Below the pieces are notes generated by a model. That model searched no databases and was not told where the DNA came from. It saw nothing but the letters and a program-made list of their open reading frames with translations. 64,000 nt of DNA, taken from assembly GCF_030580955.1 (NCBI RefSeq), contig NZ_JAUQON010000009.1, positions 124,001 through 188,000 of the forward strand, written 5' to 3'. This document shows positions 35,992-44,116 of the stretch, in pieces. The DNA is from Hymenobacter convexus. GTDB taxonomy: Bacteria > Bacteroidota > Bacteroidia > Cytophagales > Hymenobacteraceae. Positions within the stretch are counted from its first letter, which is position 1. Each line of letters begins with the position of its first letter. The position numbers were made by a program, and so were the translations under genes.

Positions 35992-36865
35992 GCGGGACCC
36001 TCCAACCGGCCAACGCGCTTTGCAGCATTGTCAACGATTCACCTGCGGCCATTGGCAACTTCAGCATCTCGGCTACTGCCCGAAAAACGGCTTGTTTGCC
36101 TTCGTGCTGCGCCAGTACCCCCGCGTCAACTGGCAGCTGCTGCGACTTGGAGAGCTTCTGCCCGGCCTCGTTCGTCAGCAGCGGATGGTGATGAAAAGCA
36201 ATGCGCGAGGCCTTGAAACCTGCCGTTTCGGAAAGCTGCGCGGCCAGCCAAAGCTGCGCGGCCGTGCTGGGCTGCAAGTCCAGCCCACGCACAATGAGCG
36301 TAGTGCCGAGCCGCAGGTCGTCGACCACCGACGCCACCTGGTACGCCGCCACGCCGTCTTTTTTGCGGATAACGAAGTCCGGCATCAAAGTGCCGAGCGG
36401 GACGCTGGTTTCGCCCTGCCAGGCATCGACAAAGCCAATTTCGGTGCCGGCCGGCACGTGCGCCCGCCACGCCGCGCCGGGTGTTTCGAGGGCAACCGAA
36501 GCTTCGGGGCCGCCGGTGCGGGTGCGCTGGCTGGCCCGCACCAGGCCCGGTTGCAGGGCCAAGCGGCGCAGCACGCGGTTGTATTCGGGCAGGTGGAGCA
36601 GTTGCGAATGGTGGCGCAGGAAGTCGTCGGGGCCGGTGGGGCCGTGGTCGTAATCGATGCCCAGCCAGTCAATGACGCGGAAAATATTATCCAGATAAGC
36701 CGGGCGCAGGCGGGCACGGTCCAGGTCGTCGATGCGCAGGTACAGCGTGCCGCCGGCGCGGCGCGTGAGCAGCCAAGTGAGCACGAAGTTCACGGCGTTG
36801 CCAAGGTGCAAGTAACCGCTGGGCGTGGGCGCGAGGCGCGAAACGACGGTAGACTGGGCAGACAT
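35972..36865 (-). CDS. gluQ: Glutamyl-queuosine tRNA(Asp) synthetase (GluQRS)
   Basis: 297 residues, the truncated glutamyl-tRNA-synthetase catalytic core without an anticodon-binding domain. HIGH signature PTPSGYLHLGN at residues 13-23, IDDLDRARLRPAYLDNI, and KMSKS equivalent GQKLSKSQ. The enzyme attaches glutamate to queuosine at position 34 of tRNA(Asp). The zinc-binding cysteines that most members carry after RRLAL are absent here (LVRASQRTR), so the zinc site has been lost. Its start codon overlaps the stop of the VOC-GNAT gene by one base (TAATG), so the two are coupled. Confidence 0.9.
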   Translation of the reverse strand: MSAQSTVVSRLAPTPSGYLHLGNAVNFVLTWLLTRRAGGTLYLRIDDLDRARLRPAYLDNIFRVIDWLGIDYDHGPTGPDDFLRHHSQLLHLPEYNRVLRRLALQPGLVRASQRTRTGGPEASVALETPGAAWRAHVPAGTEIGFVDAWQGETSVPLGTLMPDFVIRKKDGVAAYQVASVVDDLRLGTTLIVRGLDLQPSTAAQLWLAAQLSETAGFKASRIAFHHHPLLTNEAGQKLSKSQQLPVDAGVLAQHEGKQAVFRAVAEMLKLPMAAGESLTMLQSALAGWRVPPTALPS

Positions 36866-37731
36866 TAGCTCAACAGCAGCTCCATTTGCACATCGGCCCG
36901 CGCGTAGGGCGACGGATTATGCTGCGCCACATCTCGGAAACCCAGCTTGCGGTATAGGCTCAGCGCGGGCGCCAGTTTCGAGTTGCTTTCCAGATACATG
37001 CGGGCGCCGCCGAGGTCGCGTACCCGCTGCACCGCCGCTTGGCCCAGCAGGTAGCCAATCTGCCGGCCCTGTGCGGCTGGCGACACGGCCATTTTGGCCA
37101 GCTCATAGCTGCGGCCATCGGCCATCTTAATCAGGGCGCAGGTGCCCACCACCTGGCCATCCAATTCGGCCAGCAGAATGTAGCCGCCGGGGTTCAAAAT
37201 ATATTCTTCGGGGTGGTCAAGCGCCTTCAAATCGGCGGGCTCTAGGGTGAAGTAGTGCGAAATCCACTCTTCATTAAGCTGCCGAAAAACGGGCTGGTCG
37301 CCGGGCCGGAAGTCGCGGATTGTCACTGGCGAGGCTTCACGCGGCGCCCATTCGGCCTGTTGCAGCACCACGCGGTACCCGTCGGGGTCTTCAAAGGTGT
37401 GGCCGTGGGCGTCCCAATACGGGTTGTAAGATGGCACTGGCTCAAAACCAGCGGCCTCCATGCGCTGCACGGCGGCCTGCCACTCCGCTGCATCGGGCAG
37501 GTAGAACACGAGCAAGTTGTCGGGAGTGGGCGCGCGGCCCACGACGTGGCCGGGCTGATGCGTAAATTCCAGATGGTAGGGCGCCTGCGGGTGGCCCAGC
37601 ATGAGGCCGTCGAAGCCATTGTGGGCGGTGAAAGAGCTGATTTGCTGCAGACCCAGGCCGTCGCAGTAGAAGCAGCGCAGGGCGGCAAGGTTGTCGGTGG
37701 GCCGGGCCACGCGCAGGATGGGAATGGTCAT
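36865..37731 (-). CDS. VOC (glyoxalase-like)-GNAT acetyltransferase fusion
   Basis: 288 residues. Residues 1-125 form a VOC domain (MTIPILRVARPTDNLAALRCFYCDGLGL, LEFTHQPGHVVG, NPYWDAHGHTFEDPDGYRVVLQQ). After a short linker, residues 136-288 form a GNAT domain (VTIRDFRPGDQPVFRQLNEEWI, VVGTCALIKM, the acetyl-CoA loop AAQGRQIGYLLG, LYRKLGFRDV). VOC-GNAT fusions occur in several phyla; substrate unknown. It is the upstream gene of a pair with gluQ. A palindrome of another family lies just upstream at 37746-37827. Confidence 0.9.
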   Translation of the reverse strand: MTIPILRVARPTDNLAALRCFYCDGLGLQQISSFTAHNGFDGLMLGHPQAPYHLEFTHQPGHVVGRAPTPDNLLVFYLPDAAEWQAAVQRMEAAGFEPVPSYNPYWDAHGHTFEDPDGYRVVLQQAEWAPREASPVTIRDFRPGDQPVFRQLNEEWISHYFTLEPADLKALDHPEEYILNPGGYILLAELDGQVVGTCALIKMADGRSYELAKMAVSPAAQGRQIGYLLGQAAVQRVRDLGGARMYLESNSKLAPALSLYRKLGFRDVAQHNPSPYARADVQMELLLS

Positions 37732-37745
37732 GGAAGTTGCGCAAA

Positions 37746-37827
37746 TAGTAGCGCGAACTTTGTAGTTCGCGTGGCAGAACGATTGTGAAACGGCGCGTGG
37801 ACGCGAACTGCAAAGTTCGCGCTACTA
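37746..37827. repeat. Second-family palindrome, core GCGCGAAC/GTTCGCG
   Basis: Arms 37746-37772 and 37801-37827 match over 27 nt with one mismatch. Each arm is itself a hairpin: CGCGAAC, spacer of about six bases, GTTCGCG. It sits between the divergent VOC-GNAT and serine-hydrolase genes, so it is not an ordinary terminator. Confidence 0.9.
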
Positions 37828-37897
37828 ATTGCCACTTAGCTAAACCTCAGCCATTCGAAACGGTCAAGCTGCATATTGCCCTTTCAATACCGTCCCG

Positions 37898-39232
37898 ATG
37901 AAACAATTGCTACTGCTTATCAGCCTGGGAATCTTTCTGCTGCTGCAGTGCCCGACCAGTGCTCAGGCCCAAACCACACCGCTTTACTTCCCGCCCCTCA
38001 CGGGCACCACCTGGGCCAGTACTACGCCCGCCAGCCTGGGCTGGTGCCAAACGCCGCTCGATTCGCTGCTGGCCTTTGCCGGCCGCAAGGGCAGCAAGTC
38101 GCTGCTGATATTGAAGGACGGCCGGATGGTGGTGGAGCAGTACTACGGCACCTACACCGCCGATTCGGCCTGGTACTGGGCCTCGGCGGGCAAGTCGCTC
38201 ACGGCCACGCTCGTGGGACTGGCCCGGCAGGACGGCCTCCTGAGCCTCACCGACAGCACCTCCCGCTACCTCGGTCGCTGGACCAGCGCCACCCGCCCGC
38301 AACAGCGCCAGATTCAGCTACTGCACCAGCTCACCATGACGACTGGGCTCGACGACAGCCCGCCCGCGCCCTGCGACAACGAAAGCACCACGCCCAGTTG
38401 CTTGCGCTACTTCGCCCCGCCCGCCACGCGCTGGGCCTACCACACCGGCGCCTACCGCACTCTGCAGGATGTGCTGGTGCAAGCCAGCGGCGCCACCACC
38501 ATCACCCAATACACCAATCAGCGCCTCGGCACCCGCATCGGCCTGACCGGCCTATGGGCCAACGACGTGTTTTACAGCAAGGCACGCAGCATGGCCCGCT
38601 TCGGCCTGTTCATCCTGGCGCGCGGCACTTGGAATGGCACCCAAATCATGACCGACACGGCCTATTTCCGGCGGATGACCACGCCCAGTCAAACTCTGAA
38701 CCGCAGCTACGGCTACCTCTGGTGGCTCAACGGCCAAAGTAGCTACAAGCTGCCCGGCGCCCAGCTCACGCTGCCCGGCCCACTCATTCCCTCGGCCCCG
38801 GCCGACCTCATTGCCGCCCTCGGCAAAAACGACCAGAAGATTTACGTGGTGCCCAGCCTGGGCCTCGTGGTGGTGCGCCAAGGCCAATCGGCCGGAGCCA
38901 GCCGCCTGGCTGCGTCCTCTTTCGACACCGAGCTATGGACGAAAATCATGGCCGTATTCTGCCGCCCCACCGCCGCAGCAGCCACTTCCGAAGCCGCCGG
39001 CTACAGCGTTTTTCCCAACCCCGCCACCGAGATGCTCACCCTGCGCCAGCCCGCCCAAACTGCCGCCGCCGTGCGCCTGACCGATGCGTTGGGTCGCGAA
39101 GTATGGCATCAGCCGGTGGTCGGAACGGAGGCTTCTGTTCCGGTAGCAGCTTTGGCTCCCGGCTTCTATACGGCGCAGTGGCTCGACGCCGGCGGGCGCG
39201 TACTGGCGAGCCGCAAAGTAGCCCGGCAGTAG
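37898..39232 (+). CDS. Secreted serine hydrolase (beta-lactamase fold) with type IX sorting domain
   Basis: 444 residues. Signal peptide to TSAQAQ. The S-x-x-K motif of class C beta-lactamase-like hydrolases is SAGK (Ser96, Lys99); the Y-x-N/S position reads YHT in WAYHTGAYR, as in related esterases; GYLWWLNG matches the family end. The final 80 residues are a T9SS C-terminal domain (YSVFPNPATEMLTLRQP, DALGREVWHQPV, LAPGFYTAQWLDAGGRVLASRKVARQ). The enzyme is probably an esterase or D-Ala peptidase on or outside the outer membrane; true beta-lactamase activity is not implied. nuoM follows 102 nt downstream from its own promoter. Confidence 0.9.
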   Translation: MKQLLLLISLGIFLLLQCPTSAQAQTTPLYFPPLTGTTWASTTPASLGWCQTPLDSLLAFAGRKGSKSLLILKDGRMVVEQYYGTYTADSAWYWASAGKSLTATLVGLARQDGLLSLTDSTSRYLGRWTSATRPQQRQIQLLHQLTMTTGLDDSPPAPCDNESTTPSCLRYFAPPATRWAYHTGAYRTLQDVLVQASGATTITQYTNQRLGTRIGLTGLWANDVFYSKARSMARFGLFILARGTWNGTQIMTDTAYFRRMTTPSQTLNRSYGYLWWLNGQSSYKLPGAQLTLPGPLIPSAPADLIAALGKNDQKIYVVPSLGLVVVRQGQSAGASRLAASSFDTELWTKIMAVFCRPTAAAATSEAAGYSVFPNPATEMLTLRQPAQTAAAVRLTDALGREVWHQPVVGTEASVPVAALAPGFYTAQWLDAGGRVLASRKVARQ

Positions 39233-39271
39233 AACTTGCACAAAAACAGTGCAGCCTTACTAGTCAATGCG

Positions 39272-39279
39272 TAAGTTTG
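39272..39279 (+). promoter_or_regulatory. -7 promoter element for nuoM-nuoN
   Basis: TAAGTTTG, a perfect TAnnTTTG, 55 nt before the ATG of nuoM. It is evidence that nuoM-nuoN form their own unit. Confidence 0.5.
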
Positions 39280-39334
39280 CGGTCAATTTGCGGGCCGGTT
39301 TCCCGGTGCCGCTGCTGCCCTCCTGCTATTGCCG

Positions 39335-40801
39335 ATGCTGACTGCTGTTCTGCTTTTCCTCCCGCTGGCCGCCGCCTTGCTGCTGCTGCTCACCAAGGGA
39401 GCCACCGCCCGGGCCCTGGCCCTGGGCGCCTCCATCATCGAATTTGGCCTCGCGGTGTACACCGCCTTCGCCTTCAAAAGCAGCGGCGCGGCCAGCTTCA
39501 ACCTCAATTACAGCTGGATTCCCTCGGCCGGCATCAACTTCCACCTCGGGCTCGATGGCCTGAGCCTACTGCTGGTGCTGTTGACCACCTTCCTGGTCCC
39601 ACTCATTCTACTGAGCGCCTTCAAGCGCGACTTCGAGAACCCGTCGGCCTTCTACGCCCTCGTGCTGTTCATGCAAACCGGCCTGCTGGGCGTGTTCACC
39701 TCGCTCGATGCCTTCCTGTTCTACTTCTTCTGGGAAGTGGCGCTCATTCCGATTTATTTCCTGGCCGGCGCCTGGGGCGGCGAGCGCCGCGTGGCCATCA
39801 CCCTCAAGTTTTTCCTCTACACCGTGGTGGGCTCGCTGCTGATGCTGGCCGGCTTCGTGTACCTCTACCTGCAAACCGGCCCCGCCGCCGGCTCGCTGGC
39901 ACAGCACTCGTCGGAGCTCTCGGCCTTCTACAGCCTGAAGCTGAGCGCGGCCGAACAGTCGTGGCTGTTCTGGCTGATTTTCGCGGCCTTTGCCGTGAAG
40001 ATGCCCATCTTCCCCTTCCACACCTGGCAGCCCGATACCTACACTGAGGCGCCCGCCCCCGCCACCATGCTGCTCTCGGGCATCATGCTGAAAATGGGCA
40101 TCTACGGCACCATGCGCTGGCTGCTGCCGGTGGTGCCGCTCGGCGTGAGCCAGTGGCAGAAGCCAGTTATCATCCTCTCCATCATCGGTATTATCTACGG
40201 CGCCATCATCGCCATCCGGCAGCGCGACGTGAAGCGCCTCATCGCCTACTCCTCGCTCTCGCACGTGGGCCTGATGGCGGCCGGCGTGTTCTCGCTCACC
40301 CAAATCGGCCTGCAGGGCGCGGTGGTGCAGATGCTGGCCCACGGCGTGAACGTGGTCGGCATGTTCTTCATCGCCGATGCCATTGAGCGCCGCACCGGCA
40401 CCCGCTACATCCCCGACCTCGGCGGCCTCACCCGCCGCACGCCCGTTCTCACGGTCTGCTTCCTGGTGATGTTGCTGAGCACGGTGGCCCTGCCGCTTAC
40501 CGGCGGCTTTGTGGGCGAATTCCTGCTGCTGGCGGGCGTGTATCAGTACAATGCCTGGGTGGGCGCCGTGGCCGGCCTCACCATCATTTTCTCGGCCGTG
40601 TACCTGCTGCGCATGTTCCAGCGTGTCATGCTCGGCCCTGATTCCTCGTTCTCCGAAACCATCACCGACCTCACCGGCGGCGAGCTGCTGATTCTGGTGC
40701 CGCTCATCGCGCTGGTGTTCTGGATTGGCTTGTTCCCGAATTCGTTCCTGCACCTCTCGGAGCCGGCCGTGGCGAATATCCTGACGCTGGCCGGCCGGTA
40801 G
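39335..40801 (+). CDS. nuoM: NADH-quinone oxidoreductase subunit M
   Basis: 488 residues from the ATG at 39335; a TTG at 39329 is the alternative start. About 14 membrane helices. Family hallmarks are FFWEVALIPIYFLAGAWGG, FAVKMPIFPFHTWQPDTYTEAPAPATMLLSGIMLKMGIYGTMRW and AYSSLSHVGLMAAGVFS. NuoM is one of three antiporter-like proton pumps of complex I. It is followed by nuoN with a long palindrome between the two genes. Confidence 0.96.
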   Translation: MLTAVLLFLPLAAALLLLLTKGATARALALGASIIEFGLAVYTAFAFKSSGAASFNLNYSWIPSAGINFHLGLDGLSLLLVLLTTFLVPLILLSAFKRDFENPSAFYALVLFMQTGLLGVFTSLDAFLFYFFWEVALIPIYFLAGAWGGERRVAITLKFFLYTVVGSLLMLAGFVYLYLQTGPAAGSLAQHSSELSAFYSLKLSAAEQSWLFWLIFAAFAVKMPIFPFHTWQPDTYTEAPAPATMLLSGIMLKMGIYGTMRWLLPVVPLGVSQWQKPVIILSIIGIIYGAIIAIRQRDVKRLIAYSSLSHVGLMAAGVFSLTQIGLQGAVVQMLAHGVNVVGMFFIADAIERRTGTRYIPDLGGLTRRTPVLTVCFLVMLLSTVALPLTGGFVGEFLLLAGVYQYNAWVGAVAGLTIIFSAVYLLRMFQRVMLGPDSSFSETITDLTGGELLILVPLIALVFWIGLFPNSFLHLSEPAVANILTLAGR

Positions 40802-40827
40802 AACGTCTTTGTTTTAATGATAAAAAG

Positions 40828-40934
40828 GAACGTCATGCTTCATCTGGCGTCCGCGCAGCCGAAGCATCTCTACCTCAATACTAATTAATTACTTGCGCAG
40901 TAGAGATGCTTCGGCTGCGCTCAGCATGACGTTC
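40828..40934. repeat. Long palindrome between nuoM and nuoN with an insertion in one arm
   Basis: Left end GAACGTCATGCT at 40828 and right end 40900-40934 pair; the inner arms (GAAGCATCTCTAC and partner) also pair. In the left arm the usual GA after ATGCT is replaced by 13 nt (TCATCTGGCGTCC), a net insertion of 11 nt absent from the right arm. It sits between two co-oriented complex I genes. Confidence 0.9.
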
Positions 40935-40980
40935 TGTTGGGGCACTGTTCATTGCCCAGCGTCTTTTTTGCAGCTACTAC

Positions 40981-42381
40981 ATGACCTCCATCATTCTCCT
41001 CTCCGTCTTCGGCATCCTCAACCTGTTCCTGGGCTTCCTGCGCTCGAATAAGGTGCTGCTGCCCGGCGCCATGCTGCTGCTGCTGGCCGTGTTCGGGGCC
41101 AACTACGCCGACTGGAACGTGGCGCACGAGCCCTACTTCAACCATATGCTGGTGGTCGACAATTACACGGTGGCCTTCACCGGCATTGTGCTGCTCACCA
41201 CCATTGTGCTGCTGCCCTTTTCGCGCAGCTACGTGACCGCCGGCGAGCCCAACCTGGCCGAATACTACGCGCTGTTGCTTTTCGCACTGGTGGGGGCCAT
41301 CATGATGATTGGCTACGACCACCTGCTGATGTTGTTTGTAGGCATCGAAATCCTGAGCATCAGCATGTACGTGCTGGCCGGCAGCAGCAAGCGCGACTCC
41401 CGCTCGAACGAAGCCGCCCTGAAATACTTCCTGATGGGCGCCTTTGCCACCGGTATCCTGCTCTTCGGCATTGCGCTGCTGTATGGCGCTACTGGCACGT
41501 TTGCCCTCTCGCAGCTGGGCGCCGCCGTGGCCGCACCGGCCAATGCCAGCCTGCAGCCCATGCTCTACATCGGCATTCTAATGATGATTATCGGCATCGG
41601 TTTCAAGGTGTCGGCCGCGCCGTTCCACTTCTGGACGCCCGACGTGTACGAGGGCACGCCCACCTTCTTCACCGCTTTCATGAGCACCGTGGTGAAGACA
41701 GCCGGTTTCGCCGCCTTTCTCAAGCTGCTGGCCGTGGCCCTGCCCGCCGCCCAGGGCTTCTGGATGCCCACCATTCAGGCCATGTGCGCCCTCACGCTGC
41801 TGCTCGGCAACGTGGGCGCGGCGGCCCAAACCAGCACCAAACGCATGCTGGCTTACTCCAGCGTGAGCCACGCCGGCTACCTGCTCATCGGCCTCGTGGC
41901 CAGCAAAGGCATCCTGAAAGGCGAGGCCGCCAGCGCCATTTTCTTCTACTCTTTGGCCTACTCCATTGCCACTGTGGCGGCCTTCGGCGTACTGAAACTG
42001 GTGAGCGACCACCGCCAGGACGACTCTTACAACGGCCTGAATGGCCTAGGCCGCACCAACCCGCTGCTGGCCTTTGTGATGACGGTGGCCATGCTCTCGC
42101 TGGCGGGCATTCCGCTCACGGGCGGCTTCTTCGGCAAGTTTTTCCTGCTGGCGGCGGCCGTGGGCCAGGGCTACATTGGCCTCGTGGTGTTTGCCGTTAT
42201 CATGAGCATGGTGGGTTTGTACTACTACCTGCGCCCGCTCATCGCCATGTACCTGCGCCCGGCCGAGGCCGACGCCACGCCGGTCCCAGTGGATGGCATC
42301 CAGTCGGCCACGCTGGTGGTGCTGGCGCTGCTTACGATTCTGCTGGGCGTGGCGCCGGGCTTCCTGAGCGGACTGCTATAA
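40981..42381 (+). CDS. nuoN: NADH-quinone oxidoreductase subunit N
   Basis: 466 residues, about 14 membrane helices. The NuoN core is visible: FVGIEILSISMYVLAGSSKRDSRSNEAALKYFLMGAFATGILLFG, APFHFWTPDVYEGTPTFFTAFMSTVVKTAGFAAFLKLL and TSTKRMLAYSSVSHAGYLLIGLVASKG. Third antiporter-like pump of complex I, inner membrane. Separated from nuoM by 179 nt that hold a palindrome, but likely co-transcribed. A strong terminator follows. Confidence 0.96.
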   Translation: MTSIILLSVFGILNLFLGFLRSNKVLLPGAMLLLLAVFGANYADWNVAHEPYFNHMLVVDNYTVAFTGIVLLTTIVLLPFSRSYVTAGEPNLAEYYALLLFALVGAIMMIGYDHLLMLFVGIEILSISMYVLAGSSKRDSRSNEAALKYFLMGAFATGILLFGIALLYGATGTFALSQLGAAVAAPANASLQPMLYIGILMMIIGIGFKVSAAPFHFWTPDVYEGTPTFFTAFMSTVVKTAGFAAFLKLLAVALPAAQGFWMPTIQAMCALTLLLGNVGAAAQTSTKRMLAYSSVSHAGYLLIGLVASKGILKGEAASAIFFYSLAYSIATVAAFGVLKLVSDHRQDDSYNGLNGLGRTNPLLAFVMTVAMLSLAGIPLTGGFFGKFFLLAAAVGQGYIGLVVFAVIMSMVGLYYYLRPLIAMYLRPAEADATPVPVDGIQSATLVVLALLTILLGVAPGFLSGLL

Positions 42382-42399
42382 GCAAAACCGAGTTATTGA

Positions 42400-42440
42400 A
42401 AACAGCAAAAGCAGTCCGACGGGCTGCTTTTGCTGTTTAT
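42400..42440 (+). terminator. Terminator after nuoN
   Basis: AAACAGCAAAAGCAG (42400-42414) pairs perfectly with 42424-42438, loop 9 nt, ending in TTTA. It closes the nuoM-nuoN unit. Confidence 0.85.
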
Positions 42441-42468
42441 TTGACTTCCTGATTTTTGCTCTTGCGCT

Positions 42469-43122
42469 ATGACGAGTCGTCTATTTCTACATCTTTGGCT
42501 GGCCTGCTGCCTCAGCATCTTCAGCAGCTGCGCGGCCCGGCCACCGCACGAAACCGGTCCCTTCCAGTCCGCCGATTTGGTGGAACTGCAGAAGCTCGAC
42601 CCGACCATCCGGCTCGATATCCGATACGCGACGGCGCAGAATTTCATGGGCCGGGTGCTGTATCCGCAGGCGCGCGCGTTTCTGCAGCGGCCTGCCGCCG
42701 AGGCACTGGCGCAGGTGAATGCGGAGCTGCGGCCGCTGGGCTACGGCCTATTGGTGTTTGACGGGTACCGCCCCTGGCGCATCACCAAGCAGATGTGGGA
42801 CCACACACCGGCCGACAAAAAGGAGTTTGTGGCCGACCCGCGCAAAGGCTCGCGCCACAACCGCGGCTGCGCCGTGGACCTGACGCTGTGCGACCTCGTT
42901 ACCGGCCGCGAAATCGAGATGCCTGGCGCCTACGACGAAATGAGCCCCCGTTCCTACGTGGCCTATGCGGGCGGCACCCCGGTCCAGCGGGCGACGCGCG
43001 ACCTGCTGCGCGTCCGCATGGAAGCTCACGGCTTCACAGTGCTGCCGGCCGAGTGGTGGCATTATGATTTTAAGGACTGGAAGGCGTATCCGATTCAGGA
43101 TATTCCGTTTGAGAAGCTGTAG
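42469..43122 (+). CDS. D-alanyl-D-alanine dipeptidase-like lipoprotein (M15D, VanX/DdpX type)
   Basis: 217 residues. Lipoprotein signal MTSRLFLHLWLACCLSIFSSC with the lipobox cysteine at residue 21. Zinc ligands are His130 and Asp137 (SRHNRGCAVD) and His198 with the catalytic Glu195 (EWWHYD); Arg101 in DGYRPW matches the substrate arginine of VanX. The family hydrolyses D-Ala-D-Ala dipeptide. Here it is probably a periplasmic peptidoglycan-recycling enzyme, as no other vancomycin-resistance genes are nearby. Confidence 0.92.
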   Translation: MTSRLFLHLWLACCLSIFSSCAARPPHETGPFQSADLVELQKLDPTIRLDIRYATAQNFMGRVLYPQARAFLQRPAAEALAQVNAELRPLGYGLLVFDGYRPWRITKQMWDHTPADKKEFVADPRKGSRHNRGCAVDLTLCDLVTGREIEMPGAYDEMSPRSYVAYAGGTPVQRATRDLLRVRMEAHGFTVLPAEWWHYDFKDWKAYPIQDIPFEKL

Positions 43123-43138
43123 TTACTGAAACCAAAGT

Positions 43139-43164
43139 GCCCCCGCAACTAAGGTTACGGGGGC
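43139..43164. terminator. Weak hairpin between convergent genes
   Basis: GCCCCCG (43139-43145) pairs with CGGGGGC (43158-43164). No good T tract on either strand; a possible weak terminator. Confidence 0.4.
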
Positions 43165-43191
43165 GCTCTGGCAACTAAGCAACTCTTTTTA

Positions 43192-43908
43192 CTACGGATT
43201 AGTCGACCACATGCCAGCTTCCTTGATGAAGATGCGGCGGTTCAGCTTGAGCTGCGACACGATGAACTCGGCCAAATCTTCGGGCTGCATCACCTTCTCG
43301 GGGTTGCCGTCGGTGAGGTTGTTGCCGATGGCCAGGGGCGTGGCCACGGTGCTGGGCGTGAGGGCCGACACGCGGATGTTGTGCTTGCGTACTTCCTGCA
43401 TCAGCGCCTCGGTGAGGCCCATCACGGCGAATTTGGAGGCGCTGTAGGCACTGCTGCCGGCGGCGGCCCGCAGGCCGGAAGTGGAGGAAATGTTGATGAT
43501 GTCGCCGGTTTGGCGCGTAATCATGTCGGGCAGCACGGCGCGGGTCACGTAATAGGTGCCGAACACGTTGACTTGCACGATGCGCTCCCACTGCTCGGGC
43601 TCCATCTCCAGAAACTTGGCGAAGCTGCCGATGCCGGCGTTGTTGATGAGAATGTCAATCGGGCCCAGCTCCTGGTGAATCTTGGCCACGGCGAGGTTCA
43701 CGGCCGGGCGGTCGGCCACGTCGGCCACGGCGGTGGCCACGGTGCCACCGGCGGCAATAATTTCGGCGGCTACTTCTTGCAGGTCGCTTTCGGTGCGGGC
43801 CAGCAGGCCCACTTGCACGCCTTCGGCGGCCAGGGCGAGGGCCACGGCGCGGCCAATGCCTTTGCCGGCGCCCGTGACGAGGGCAACTTTTCCTTGGAGG
43901 GATTCCAT
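43192..43908 (-). CDS. Short-chain dehydrogenase/reductase (3-ketoacyl reductase-like)
   Basis: 238 residues, classical SDR: TGAGKGIG at residues 12-19, NNAG at 89-92, catalytic Ser141/142, Tyr155 and Lys159 (SSTSGLRAAAGSSAYSASK). The overall pattern is close to FabG-type 3-oxoacyl reductases and to sepiapterin reductase-like proteins; substrate cannot be set. It lies just downstream of mrdA on the same strand, where many Bacteroidota carry rodA, but is probably a separate unit, as a third-family palindrome separates them. Confidence 0.9.
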   Translation of the reverse strand: MESLQGKVALVTGAGKGIGRAVALALAAEGVQVGLLARTESDLQEVAAEIIAAGGTVATAVADVADRPAVNLAVAKIHQELGPIDILINNAGIGSFAKFLEMEPEQWERIVQVNVFGTYYVTRAVLPDMITRQTGDIINISSTSGLRAAAGSSAYSASKFAVMGLTEALMQEVRKHNIRVSALTPSTVATPLAIGNNLTDGNPEKVMQPEDLAEFIVSQLKLNRRIFIKEAGMWSTNP

Positions 43909-43971
43909 AATGGTTGTAGAGTTAATTGAGGAGGTGCTACAACCGGTCAGAACGGGGGATTGTTGAGCGTT

Positions 43972-44105
43972 GTTCTAACGGGCGCCTCACCCCCCAGCCC
44001 CCTCTCCTCAGGGAGAGGGGGAGCCAGACGATTTCTACACCGCGCAAAACCGGTGCCCCCTCTCCCCAAGGAGAGGGGGTCAGGGGGTGGGGCGCCCGCC
44101 AGAAC
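43972..44105. repeat. Third-family palindrome with CCCCCTCTCC/GGAGAGGGGG arms
   Basis: Arms 43972-44021 and 44056-44105 match in about 43 of 50 positions. Each arm contains its own CCCCCTCTCC...GGAGAGGGGG hairpin. It fills most of the gap between mrdA and the SDR gene. Confidence 0.88.
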
Positions 44106-44116
44106 AACCAAGCTCC

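Noticed and set aside
37898..39232. Beta-lactamase conferring resistance
   Set aside because: Class C-like S-x-x-K fold is shared by many esterases; the T9SS tail and YHT in place of YxN argue against a true beta-lactamase.
42469..43122. Vancomycin-resistance vanX
   Set aside because: No vanH, vanA or regulator genes nearby; a lipoprotein M15D enzyme in a Gram-negative cell more likely recycles peptidoglycan.
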